Shown here piece after piece: positions 41,148 to 49,564 of a stretch of DNA of 64,000 nucleotides. Every line of letters starts with the position of its first letter. Position 1 is the first letter of the stretch. The notes under the pieces were generated by a model that ran no database searches, had not been told where the DNA came from, and worked only from the letters and a program-made list of their open reading frames with translations. A program made the translations under genes and the position numbers. Source of the DNA: DYIU01 sp038326775 (GTDB taxonomy: Bacteria; Actinomycetota; Geothermincolia; Fen-727; Anoxymicrobiaceae); assembly GCA_038326775.1 (NCBI GenBank), contig JBBQKJ010000010.1:9289-73288 (forward strand). Reading direction: 5' to 3'.

Positions 41148-42953
41148 TCAGACCTGGGTCGCGCATCCCGGGGCCTTTATCCGTCGCTGGTAGCCTCCGC
41201 TCTTCTTCCTCTCGATGCGCGCTTCTATAAAACCGCCCGGGACAGGCACTCGACCTTCCACCCAATCGAGCCCCACCGGCCGCGGGTCGAAGACAAACTT
41301 ACGGTATCCGGCGCCCGCCGGCCGGATGCCAAGCACGAACTTGGAAAGCAGCGGCACCACACCCGCGGACCATCCGTGGCAAAGCGAGGTGAAGTGGCCC
41401 GGCGCTTCACCCTTGCGCCCTTTCCATTCCCAGAAGGTAGTCCCGGGCTCGCAGCCCAGCATGCCACCCCAACACCTCCGCACAAGCTCTATTGCGCCGT
41501 CGTCGTCTCCCGCGATGAAACGGGCCAGCGCCTCGTAGTTGTTCATGAACGGGACCACCCGCCTGTTGTGCCAGGGGTACCCGGGCGTAAGCCGGTAGTA
41601 CGGGATATCCACGTTCGTGGAGCCCCATTCCTCCCACATGTTCTCCTTGATGTACTCGAGTATTCCCCTGGCGACATGCGGCTCCCCGGAAAGACCCGAG
41701 ACGATCGCGATGGAGTTCGCGTCCTGGGGGACGCGGCCGCGGTCGGCCGTCGTGTCAACGAACGCGCCGCGCTCCTCGTCCCAGAGCTTGCGCTCCATCG
41801 CCTCCCCCAGCCTGAACGCCCTGGAAACGTACCCCGTAGAGATGACATCTTCCCCTATCTCGTTCGCGAGGTAGGCCGCGCTGTTCAGCGCCCAGTAGTA
41901 CATCGCGTTGGTGTAGGAAGGACTGCCCCTGCGCAAGACCGTGAAGCACCACTCCATCATGTTGAGCGGCGTCTGGCGAAACATGCCTCCCCTGCACTGG
42001 GAATGCAGGTAATGAAGGGCCCTCTTTAGAGCCGGGAACGCCGCATCGAGCGTCTCCCGGTCGCCCGTGTGTATGTAGTACTGGTACAAGCAGACGACCC
42101 ACCAGGCAACGTAGTCTCCGAACAAGCCGCCTGCCGCCCTCAACGGCAGTTGGGCCGGGCTGCAGGCGGGGATGTAACCGTCCTTCCCCTGGTAAGCGGC
42201 GAGCGAGAACAGGGAATCTCGCAATGCGCCGGTATTGTTGTCGCTGACGCAGACCGCCGGGCCCATCGGGCCCAGGTCGCCGGTCCATATCAACCTGTCG
42301 CGCTTGGCGCCGTCGACCAGGACCCACCTGCCCTGCCCTATCCGCTGGCCGCCGCCGACGCCGCCCATACCTGGATCGATGGTGCACATCTCGACGGTGT
42401 GCAGGCCGGCGAACCAGGCACGGTTCAACATATCGTCGCTCGACAGGAAGTAGCCGCAGGAGTCCGGGGCCTCGGACCGGTACGGCGTATAGTCGACCGA
42501 CACATCACTCAAGGTGACCCTGCCGGGGAGCATCGGATAAAACCAAAGGTAGCGGAAGCCCCCGCAATGAGCCAGGCGCACACCGGGCCCCGGGCGCGCC
42601 CTGAAGTGCCTGCAGTAAACGGACGGGTCCGCGATCGAAGCGGCATCGGCCGCCAGCGGGTTCAAGATGTGCTTCACAGACTCGACCGCCTGCAGCCCCA
42701 CCCTCCGGCACTTGCCCTCGCCGAAGGAAACGCGCGGGAACCCGCCGACCTCCAGTCCGAAGTCGACCAGGACGCCCCGGCGCCTCGACGCGGAAGCCAC
42801 AAGCTGCATCCCGGCTTCACGAGAGTAAGGGACGCGTTTCAGCACGTTCCCTGACAGATCCGTCTCCGCCAGCCACACCGGCGCCACATCACCGGACTCC
42901 GGCTCCAACCAGTACTCCTTGATCGCGCTGGTCTCTTTGAGCACACCACTCAA
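41148..42953 (-). CDS. GH78-like alpha-L-rhamnosidase (six-hairpin glycosidase)
   Basis: 601 residues. It appears to remove rhamnose from glycans. The central (alpha/alpha)6 barrel contains VDGAKRDRLIWTGDLGPMG, the pattern around the GH78 general acid, followed by WVVCLYQYYIHTGDRETL and the C-terminal FTSLCHGWSAGVVPLLSKFVLGIRP and beta-sandwich segment. No signal peptide is seen, so it would act in the cytoplasm. TTG start with GGGAGG upstream. At about 600 residues it lacks the extra N-terminal domains of many GH78 proteins. Confidence 0.8.
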   Translation of the reverse strand: MSGVLKETSAIKEYWLEPESGDVAPVWLAETDLSGNVLKRVPYSREAGMQLVASASRRRGVLVDFGLEVGGFPRVSFGEGKCRRVGLQAVESVKHILNPLAADAASIADPSVYCRHFRARPGPGVRLAHCGGFRYLWFYPMLPGRVTLSDVSVDYTPYRSEAPDSCGYFLSSDDMLNRAWFAGLHTVEMCTIDPGMGGVGGGQRIGQGRWVLVDGAKRDRLIWTGDLGPMGPAVCVSDNNTGALRDSLFSLAAYQGKDGYIPACSPAQLPLRAAGGLFGDYVAWWVVCLYQYYIHTGDRETLDAAFPALKRALHYLHSQCRGGMFRQTPLNMMEWCFTVLRRGSPSYTNAMYYWALNSAAYLANEIGEDVISTGYVSRAFRLGEAMERKLWDEERGAFVDTTADRGRVPQDANSIAIVSGLSGEPHVARGILEYIKENMWEEWGSTNVDIPYYRLTPGYPWHNRRVVPFMNNYEALARFIAGDDDGAIELVRRCWGGMLGCEPGTTFWEWKGRKGEAPGHFTSLCHGWSAGVVPLLSKFVLGIRPAGAGYRKFVFDPRPVGLDWVEGRVPVPGGFIEARIERKKSGGYQRRIKAPGCATQV

Positions 42954-43049
42954 CGATGAACCTCCCGCCCTGCCGGACTTTCTCTATCCATGCGTATTCT
43001 CGATCAGTGCAAGCTATCCCTTGAGCAAATGCCCCGAAAACCCCCGAGG

Positions 43050-43838
43050 TCACCTTCGCGCCACGAACTGCACGCGCCTGGTCTCCTCTCCCACACCCGT
43101 CAAGTCTCTTGCGTCACGGGCTTCGGCCCAGGTGAACCCGGCGCCGAAGACCAGGCCCATGACAAACTCCGTGTCGTACGACCTCTCCCGGTGGGTCTCT
43201 TCGCTCATCCTGAACAGACCGTTCTTCGACCTTATGAAGTTGGTCATCCGGAGAGTGTTGGTGCGCGAATCAGGGTCCCATTCGGACTCCCAGACCGCCA
43301 TGCCCATCGACACTCTATGAACAAACGCCGCTGTCCCCCACTCGACCTCGAGTTCCCTGGTGGTGTTCATATCGAAAACGCAGTATCCTCCCGCTTTCAG
43401 GCTGAGGGCAAACCGCGCTAGCGCCTCCCGGAGGTCCTCCTCGCGTAACAGGTAGTTCAACGAATCGAAATTGCACGTCAGCAGGTCCACCGGCTCGGGC
43501 AGCTCGAGCTCGGTGAAAGACTGCTCCAGGAAAACGATGTTCTTTGCGCGCATCTTGCTTTCAGCCACCTCGAGCATCTCGGGGGACGCGTCGACCGCAT
43601 ACACGGTTGCACACCTGCCGGCCAGGTACCCGGCCGCGTGACCGGTCCCGCAGGCGACATCGGCGGCAACCTCGAAATGTATGCAGTACCTCGTAACCAG
43701 CGCCTCGAAATTGTCCTTCCAGCACTCGAACGCCGTGTCTCCGACGAGCTCATCGTAGATGAGCGACAGCTCCCTGTACGGCCGTTGGGAGTCACGCGCT
43801 CGCTTCATCCGGCCCTTGCCCATACGAATCACGCGCAT
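43050..43838 (-). CDS. Class I SAM-dependent methyltransferase
   Basis: 262 residues with a Methyltransf_11/25-like Rossmann fold. Motif I is ADVACGTGHAAGYLAG, motif II AVDASPEMLEVAE, and post-motif LLTCNFDSLNYL follows. The N-terminal YRELSLIYDELVGD is typical of this group. Substrate unknown. GGAGG is nine bases before the ATG at 43838. It is separated from the rhamnosidase gene by about 100 bases. Confidence 0.85.
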   Translation of the reverse strand: MRVIRMGKGRMKRARDSQRPYRELSLIYDELVGDTAFECWKDNFEALVTRYCIHFEVAADVACGTGHAAGYLAGRCATVYAVDASPEMLEVAESKMRAKNIVFLEQSFTELELPEPVDLLTCNFDSLNYLLREEDLREALARFALSLKAGGYCVFDMNTTRELEVEWGTAAFVHRVSMGMAVWESEWDPDSRTNTLRMTNFIRSKNGLFRMSEETHRERSYDTEFVMGLVFGAGFTWAEARDARDLTGVGEETRRVQFVARR

Positions 43839-43865
43839 GCCTTGACACCTCCGCGAACAGGCTAC

Positions 43866-43895
43866 ATGACAATCCTACCCGCATATGGTTATGAT
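43866..43895 (+). promoter_or_regulatory. Predicted promoter of the lysine-rich protein gene
   Basis: ATGACA and TATGAT, each one base off consensus, stand 18 bases apart on the plus strand. The -10 lies inside a small inverted repeat (GGTTA, seven bases, TAACC, 43887-43903) that could be an operator. The predicted start leaves about 60 bases before the ATG at 43961. Confidence 0.5.
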
Positions 43896-43960
43896 ATGTA
43901 ACCGGAATTCATACTGGCGCAGCAATCAGTGACAAGCGGACCAGGAAGGGAGTGCTGAGA

Positions 43961-44128
43961 ATGGGAGCAAAGAAGGCAAAGAAGCTCGGGAAGAAAGCTT
44001 CAAAACTCAACAAGAAGGCCGACAAGGCCACCAAGAAGTCTGGCAAGGTCGTCCAGAAAGCTGAAAAGGCCACCAAGAAGGCCGACAAGGCCATGGCCAA
44101 GCTCGGCAAGGGCAAGTCGGCTGAATAG
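43961..44128 (+). CDS. Small lysine/alanine-rich basic protein
   Basis: 55 residues, of which 21 are Lys, with Ala, Gly and few hydrophobic residues; no aromatic residue. The repeated unit KKADKA appears twice. Such sequences resemble histone H1-like tails and other nucleic-acid-binding basic proteins. The gene has its own promoter, a clear ribosome binding site (AGGAAGGGAG) and a downstream terminator, which supports it being expressed. A longer opposite-strand frame over it looks like a shadow. Confidence 0.7.
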   Translation: MGAKKAKKLGKKASKLNKKADKATKKSGKVVQKAEKATKKADKAMAKLGKGKSAE

Positions 44129-44161
44129 CGGCAGTTAAACAGACCCACGCAACACCGTGCA

Positions 44162-44209
44162 GGCACCACCTTCGCGCGCTCGCAGAAGGGTGGTGCCAAT
44201 ATTTGTTTG
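44162..44209 (+). terminator. Intrinsic terminator of the lysine-rich protein gene
   Basis: GGCACCACC (44162-44170) pairs perfectly with GGTGGTGCC (44189-44197), followed by AATATTTGTTTG. The stem begins 33 bases after the stop codon. The ribosome binding site of the next gene lies just after it. Confidence 0.75.
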
Positions 44210-44221
44210 TGTGGAGGGGAA

Positions 44222-45319
44222 ATGAGGGAGTGCCGGCAGTGCGGTTTCCCGCGCAAGTTCGCGAGTAACTTCGATTGGCGCGAGGACGGAACCATAGTAA
44301 GCACCGACAGGGCTGGGACTCGCGCTCAGATCAGTTTGCTGAACGCCGGGGAGTTCGAAAGGGTTTTCGACGGGCTGTCTCACTCCATCGGCTTGAAGGT
44401 CGAGCCTTTTCTGGTGAAGGCGAATAAGGATATCGGCAAGGCGATATATAACTACACGCCCTTCAGATACCTGGCTCATTTCCCCAACAACAGGTTTTTC
44501 CGCCCCAGTTTATTTGCCAGGGCGGCCGTGCGCATGAGCGCCTACGATATCGCGGCACTGGGAACGGGCCGTGTCAGGCTGGACCAGTTCAGAGCTGGAG
44601 AGTACGCGGTAGTGAGATTCAGGTATCCCTGCCTTTATCCTCTTCTCGCCGGGAGTGCTTCGGGGATATACGAGTCGGTCGAAGGCATCCCGGACTCACG
44701 CGTTGAGTTCGAGCTGGACGCCGGTGACCTGGTGGTCCGACTCGGTCACGCCGAGGCGCCCGATGAATCACCGGATGTGGAGGGCAGGTTTCATTACGAG
44801 CCCGCGGTGCCGGCTGATGGCCCGGTGAGGTACGCCAGGTGCCGCGAATGCGGAGTGCCCGCGCTGGCCGGCCTCGCACTCGAGTGGGATATCAAGCGGG
44901 GCGTTATCAAGAACCGCCTGACCGGCGAGCGCGAGGTCGTGGTTCCGGTCCAGGCTGTCAACGCGATACTTCGTGAGCTCGAGCTGGAACTCGGTGAAGG
45001 AATAGCTGACATTATCTACGCACACCAGAAAGCGCTTTCAATGGAGCGTCTCCAAGGCGTCCTGGTGCTGGACCCGGACGGTTTCTGGGACGAGTACCTT
45101 ACCGAGCTCGCACTTCGCGGCCTGGGCTATCCTTTCGTTTTCGAGAGAGACGGCTCATCCGGACGCGTCGAGATAGTGAACGCTTACAACCAGGTTCTAT
45201 ACGCGGCGAAGCTGGCGGCGGCTTTCGAGGCGGCAAGCGGGTCTCCCAGCAAGATAGAGTGGGAGAGGCGAGACTGCTACCATGGCGTCTACCGCATTTC
45301 GACACTCCACAGCGGCTGA
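44222..45319 (+). CDS. Hypothetical protein with two CxxC zinc-binding-like pairs
   Basis: 365 residues. An N-terminal CRQCG pair opens the protein and a second CRECG pair lies near residue 206; both read like zinc-knuckle halves and may come together. The rest is soluble with mixed strands and helices and no membrane segment. The stretch between the pairs (FERVFDGLSHSIGLKVEPFLVKANKDIGKA) looks like a sensory fold, and the C-terminal half (VNAILRELELELGEGIADIIYAHQKA) is helical. No family was recognised. GGAGGGG is four bases before the ATG at 44222. Confidence 0.7.
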   Translation: MRECRQCGFPRKFASNFDWREDGTIVSTDRAGTRAQISLLNAGEFERVFDGLSHSIGLKVEPFLVKANKDIGKAIYNYTPFRYLAHFPNNRFFRPSLFARAAVRMSAYDIAALGTGRVRLDQFRAGEYAVVRFRYPCLYPLLAGSASGIYESVEGIPDSRVEFELDAGDLVVRLGHAEAPDESPDVEGRFHYEPAVPADGPVRYARCRECGVPALAGLALEWDIKRGVIKNRLTGEREVVVPVQAVNAILRELELELGEGIADIIYAHQKALSMERLQGVLVLDPDGFWDEYLTELALRGLGYPFVFERDGSSGRVEIVNAYNQVLYAAKLAAAFEAASGSPSKIEWERRDCYHGVYRISTLHSG

Positions 45320-45373
45320 ACGCCGCCAGTCACAAGGCATCGCGCCCCCGACCGGGGGTCAGTTGCCAGGCCC

Positions 45374-45571
45374 TCACCTGAAGCGGCTTGCGGGCTGCGT
45401 CGAGCAGGAGTGCACTGACGTGTTTCCCAGGGTCCCGAACACGGAGAAGACCTTCTTTATGACCCCCTTTTCGCAGGAGAGGCATTTCCTCCCGCTCGAA
45501 TCCTCTCCCACATCCTGGAGCCTCTGCGTCCTCTCTCCGCACGCGTTGCACTGGTACTCATAAACAGGCAC
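45374..45571 (-). CDS. FmdB-family zinc ribbon protein
   Basis: 65 residues with the FmdB opening MPVYEYQCNACGERTQRLQDVGE and a second pair CLSCE, followed by the conserved KKVFSVFG. These proteins are small regulatory or chaperone-like zinc ribbons of uncertain function. GTG start with GGAGGAG upstream. It follows the Fe-S protein gene by about 40 bases. Confidence 0.85.
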   Translation of the reverse strand: MPVYEYQCNACGERTQRLQDVGEDSSGRKCLSCEKGVIKKVFSVFGTLGNTSVHSCSTQPASRFR

Positions 45572-45613
45572 TTGCTCCTCCTCATCCGCGACGTTTACAT
45601 CGTCATCGGCGCA

Positions 45614-46609
45614 TCAGGTAGGTATGAAATCGACGTCTCGGACCGTCACCAGGCTGAGGGCGCCCGTCGGGCAGACGACCTGGCAGAGCCCGCATCCCAT
45701 GCATTGCTCCGCGTCCACGGCGGCCACCCCCGTTTCATCGTCCATGGCGAGCGCCCCGAAGTAACAGCGCTCTAGGCATTCCCCACACGCGTCGCAAAGC
45801 TCGGCATCCACGATCGCGGCGTACCTGCTCGGGTCACACAGCTTCAGACGGCGCTCGATAAGCATGGGGAAGGTGATGCAGCAGTCGTTGCAGCAGTTGC
45901 AGATGAAGTGGAACCCGCTGGTCCTGTTCATCGTGACGTGTATCAGGCCGGCCTCCTCGGCCTGCCTCAATAACCTGAGCGCCTCTTCCTTGTCTATCTC
46001 GCGGCCGCTCCCCCGGTCTATGGTGTACTCCCCCGCTTTGCCCACCTGGAGGCATATCTCAACCGGCCGGTCGCACTTGCGGGCGGTCAGTCGGCAGGTG
46101 CAGTTGACCACCGCTATCGGTGATTCGTTCTCGATGATCTCGCGTACGTCTTCAAACGCCAGAATCTGCTGGCGGGCGTCCACCGACTCGCTGACGGGCA
46201 CCACGCGGGCGACAGGCTTGGGCAGGAGCTTATCCACTATCTCCGAGAAAGCCGGCCACTCCGTCTCCATGTACTCCTGCCAGAGGTCGAGGTACTCACG
46301 GGGCGCCTCCGGCCAGAGTATCGAGGCGTCGTGGAACTGCATAAAATCGCGGCACATCCGAAATTCCGTGCCTTCTGGCCGGGCTTTCTTAAAGACCAAC
46401 CCCTTGTGAAAAAGCTCCTCCATCATGACCCGTACGGAATCTTCGTCACGGCCGAGCTTCCCGGCGGCCTGCGCGACGGTACCGGGCAGCGCCAGGAGGA
46501 GGTCCGCCTCGTCGGGAGGAGCGATCATCTCGAAAAGCCGCGGCATGATCAGCGAGCTCCCCATCATTATCTTTTCCGCCAGTGTCTGATACCGCTCGTC
46601 GTTTCCCAT
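45614..46609 (-). CDS. 4Fe-4S protein with winged-helix-like N terminus
   Basis: 331 residues. Residues about 35-100 (LLALPGTVAQAAGKLGRDEDSVRVMMEELFHKGLVF) look like a winged helix. The middle has a Cys-rich stretch (NCTCRLTARKCDRPVEIC and, further on, CNCCNDCC) and the C terminus has two regular 4Fe-4S motifs CDACGECLERC and CMGCGLCQVVC. This arrangement is seen in many anaerobes' ferredoxin-containing proteins of unknown role. It may sense or transfer electrons. No membrane segment. Confidence 0.78.
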   Translation of the reverse strand: MGNDERYQTLAEKIMMGSSLIMPRLFEMIAPPDEADLLLALPGTVAQAAGKLGRDEDSVRVMMEELFHKGLVFKKARPEGTEFRMCRDFMQFHDASILWPEAPREYLDLWQEYMETEWPAFSEIVDKLLPKPVARVVPVSESVDARQQILAFEDVREIIENESPIAVVNCTCRLTARKCDRPVEICLQVGKAGEYTIDRGSGREIDKEEALRLLRQAEEAGLIHVTMNRTSGFHFICNCCNDCCITFPMLIERRLKLCDPSRYAAIVDAELCDACGECLERCYFGALAMDDETGVAAVDAEQCMGCGLCQVVCPTGALSLVTVRDVDFIPT

Positions 46610-46697
46610 GGTACCTTTCCTCCCGTTTCCTGCCGGGTTGACCGCATCTTAGCAGCAAACCGGCGACCTGCCTCTGACATTTATCAATAGTTATTCA

Positions 46698-47225
46698 TCA
46701 ATCGATACCCTCGCTTGCGGCCTCCATGTACACGTCATAGTCTTTCTTGTTGAAGGCACAGCAGATGACCCTGTCGAGCGTGGAGTCATTCGCAAGGAAG
46801 TCTCTTACCTCCTTGAGCGCGATCCTCGAGGCCCTGTCGATAGGGAATCCGTAAACGCCGGTGCTGATGGACGGAAAACCGATTGTCTTCACCCCCTTCT
46901 CAACCGCCAGCCCGAGGCTGTTCAGATAGCAGCTAGCCAGAAGGGCATCCTCGTTTGATTCCCCACCGTGCCAGACCGGGCCTACCGCGTGGATCACGTA
47001 CCTCGCCGGCAGGTCATACCCGGCCGTTATTCTGGCTTCACCTGTCTGGCAGCCGCCCAGCGAGCGCGTTTCCTCGAGCAGTTTCGGGCCGGCGCCCCTG
47101 TGGATAGCCCCGTCAACACCGCCTCCACCGAGAAGGCTCTTGTTGGCGGCGTTCACTATGGCATCCACGTCAAGCCTCGTGATGTCCCCTTCGATGATTT
47201 CCAGGCGACCTCCGAGAAACTCCAT
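46698..47225 (-). CDS. Macrodomain protein, likely O-acetyl-ADP-ribose deacetylase
   Basis: 175 residues. The macrodomain signature is complete: VDAIVNAANKSLLGGGGVDGAIHRGAG and the phosphate loop FPSISTGVYGFPID. Such proteins bind ADP-ribose and remove acetyl or ADP-ribosyl groups. The start at 47225 gives the usual length; a longer frame adds a basic stretch unlike the family. The 290 bases upstream, up to the epimerase gene, show only a small hairpin and no other gene. Confidence 0.9.
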   Translation of the reverse strand: MEFLGGRLEIIEGDITRLDVDAIVNAANKSLLGGGGVDGAIHRGAGPKLLEETRSLGGCQTGEARITAGYDLPARYVIHAVGPVWHGGESNEDALLASCYLNSLGLAVEKGVKTIGFPSISTGVYGFPIDRASRIALKEVRDFLANDSTLDRVICCAFNKKDYDVYMEAASEGID

Positions 47226-47516
47226 GACGGCCCCCTTTGTTTTCCGCTTCCGACCTGCCCGAGAGGAGTATATCAAAGGACAGGCGGTTGTCCGCCCGTC
47301 ATTACGCCCCGCCTCTGCACGACATAACCGGGGGGCCCATGACCGCCCCGCGCCTGGTGATTATGACGATGTTCGGTTGGTACAACCCCCGCGCCGCGCT
47401 GTGGGCGATTCGCCGGCGAAGTAAGATCATGAATACTTCTCGCTCGCTCTGGCTGTACGGGCAAACACGGTGTAACCTCAAGGTGTGCAGCTGTGCGGAA
47501 GAGGGAGGTGGGGTTT

Positions 47517-48500
47517 GTGTCGGTAGTCGCGGTGACAGGTTGCTCTGGATATATAGGGTCCCGCCTCCAGCGGTTCCTTGACGACGATGACACGGTTTCG
47601 AAGGTGGTGGGTGTGGACATCAACATTCCGGCCTTCGATTCACCCAAGCTCGAGTTCCACCGACTGGACGTTCGCGACCGGGTCATCTCCTCTCTCTTCA
47701 AGGAAAAGGGCGTCCACAGGGTCGTGCACCTTGCCTTCGTGATGAACCCGCTTCACGACGAAGCCCTGATGCACGACATCGACCTTGGTGGCGCGGCGAA
47801 CGTGCTGGCTGCCACCGGCGCCTGCGGCGCTGACCAACTGGTGGTCGCGTCATCGACAACCGCGTTCGGGGCGTTCCCGGATAATCCGCAGTGGCTCACT
47901 GAGGAAGACCCTGTCCGAAGATTTGAAAACTATTACTATTCCGCCGACAAGTACGACGTGGAGATGATGCTGCGGCAGTTCGCCACCGGGCATCCCGCGG
48001 TCAAGGTGGCTATTGTCCGCCCCTGCTTCGTTTTCGGGCCAAACATCGACAACTTCGTTTCTCGCTTCATCCTGAAGCTGCCTTTATTGCCCGGCCTGGG
48101 AGGAGCGCGCCCGGACCTGCAGTTCGTCCACGAGGACGACGCGGCCGACGTGTTCATGCGGGTTCTCGACAAGAGGGCCGCGGGGTGCTTCCACGCGGTC
48201 GGCGAGGGCACCGTCAACCTGAGCCGCATAGCCGGGCTTGCCGGCAAGCGGATACTGGACCTCCCGGCGGCGCTGGTCTCTGGAGCGGTGAACGTCCTCT
48301 GGAAGCTGCACGCTCCCTTGATAGAGGGACCCGCCGGCATGCTCGACTTCATCCGCCACCGCTGGACCGCAACTGACGCGATTACCAGGGAAAAGCTGGG
48401 AATAGTCTCGATGCGCACGAGCGAAGAAGTGCTTCGCCTCATGCTGGAAAGCAAGAGTGCGCTTTCAAGCCGTGAGATTCTCAACCCGCACCAGGGTTGA
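47517..48500 (+). CDS. NAD-dependent epimerase/dehydratase family protein
   Basis: 327 residues, extended short-chain dehydrogenase type. VTGCSGYIGSRL is the NAD-binding glycine motif; YYYSADKYDVE contains the YxxxK-type catalytic pair. It acts on a nucleotide sugar or a small carbonyl compound; the substrate is unknown. A GTG at 47517 was chosen because GGGAGG is upstream. Its 3' end overlaps the convergent sugar kinase gene by about 36 bases. Confidence 0.85.
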   Translation: MSVVAVTGCSGYIGSRLQRFLDDDDTVSKVVGVDINIPAFDSPKLEFHRLDVRDRVISSLFKEKGVHRVVHLAFVMNPLHDEALMHDIDLGGAANVLAATGACGADQLVVASSTTAFGAFPDNPQWLTEEDPVRRFENYYYSADKYDVEMMLRQFATGHPAVKVAIVRPCFVFGPNIDNFVSRFILKLPLLPGLGGARPDLQFVHEDDAADVFMRVLDKRAAGCFHAVGEGTVNLSRIAGLAGKRILDLPAALVSGAVNVLWKLHAPLIEGPAGMLDFIRHRWTATDAITREKLGIVSMRTSEEVLRLMLESKSALSSREILNPHQG

Positions 48501-49397
48501 GGCCTTCGCGAAGGTTTGCGGTTCGGCAAGGCCGGGGCCCTGGTTCATCACTGCGGCAACCGAGCACGCGAGACCTGTCTTGAAGACACGCTCCAGGGGC
48601 AAAGACTGTACTATTCCCATAACAAGCCCCGCCACCATCGAGTCGCCTGCCCCGACCGTATCGCCCGGGACGACCGGCACTACGCCCCTGAGCACCGTAT
48701 CGCGGGTAATAAGAAGAGCGCCGGACCGGCCAAGCGAGACCACCACTATCTCCACGCCCTTCTTGCCGAGCCCCCGGCAGAACTCGATTATCTCGGGCTC
48801 CTCGACAAGCTCTCTGCCGGCAAGCCCCCGCAGCTCGGCCAGGTTTGGCTTGACGAGGTAGGGGCCCGCCTCCAGGCCCGCGGCCAGCGCGGCCCCGTGG
48901 CTGTCGAGAACTACCCTGGAGCCCCTGGACTTCCCCGCCATGGTTATCTCGCGGTAGATATCGTCGTTCACTCCTGGCGGAAGCGAGCCCGACAACACCA
49001 ATATTTCCGGGGCCTGTGTTATCTGGCAGATCAAGTTGGTTATCCTGTCGGCCTCGGCCCTCTGAACCGGCGGGCCGGAGGCCTTTATCACCAGTTCGCG
49101 CTTGTCGCCGGCGCCGAGGATGACCACGTTGGTGCGCGTGTCGCTCTTTATCTTGACTATCTGGAGTATCAGGCCCTCGTCCCGAAGAAGGTCGAGCACT
49201 TCCTCTCCCACGTAGCCGCCGACAAGTCCCATCGTGACCGAGTCGGTGCCCATGGCCCTGAGCGCGCGGGAGACGTTGATGCCCTTGCCACCAGGGCTCT
49301 TGATCACCTCAAGGGCCTCGAGCGGCTCTCCGAATCCGATCTTGTCGAGCACGTAGGTTATGTCGAGGGTCGGGTTGAGCGTTACCGTGTATATCAT
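48465..49397 (-). CDS. PfkB-family sugar kinase, 1-phosphofructokinase-like
   Basis: 310 residues from ATG at 49397 (GGAGG upstream). N-terminal MIYTVTLNPTLDITYVLDKI, the sugar-binding SPGGKGINVSRALRAMG, the VLSGSLPPG strand and the catalytic GDTVGAGDSMVAGLVMG motif identify the 1-phosphofructokinase / tagatose-6-phosphate kinase group. It may phosphorylate fructose 1-phosphate, but no PTS genes are nearby, so the substrate is open. Confidence 0.88.
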   Translation of the reverse strand: MIYTVTLNPTLDITYVLDKIGFGEPLEALEVIKSPGGKGINVSRALRAMGTDSVTMGLVGGYVGEEVLDLLRDEGLILQIVKIKSDTRTNVVILGAGDKRELVIKASGPPVQRAEADRITNLICQITQAPEILVLSGSLPPGVNDDIYREITMAGKSRGSRVVLDSHGAALAAGLEAGPYLVKPNLAELRGLAGRELVEEPEIIEFCRGLGKKGVEIVVVSLGRSGALLITRDTVLRGVVPVVPGDTVGAGDSMVAGLVMGIVQSLPLERVFKTGLACSVAAVMNQGPGLAEPQTFAKASTLVRVENLTA

Positions 49398-49564
49398 CCT
49401 GCCTCCTGAACCGGCACCTTTCCCGGCGAATGTCATGCCCCGTCTCGGCTTGCTAAATGATACCATTTCTTTTACGCATGGAGTCGAACCGCGGGGGGCC
49501 GGGGGGCCGTTGACCCGGAGCAGGATAGTCAGCCAGATGTTCACTTCAGCGAAAGGAGCAGACG

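Noticed and set aside
43909..44304. 131-residue minus-strand frame over the Lys-rich gene
   Set aside because: It runs through the promoter region and terminator of the plus-strand gene and its Phe/Leu-rich repeats are the complement of Lys codons.
47237..47581. 114-residue plus-strand frame before the epimerase gene
   Set aside because: Overlaps the epimerase start in another frame, crosses the promoter region of the macrodomain gene, and has no recognisable motif.
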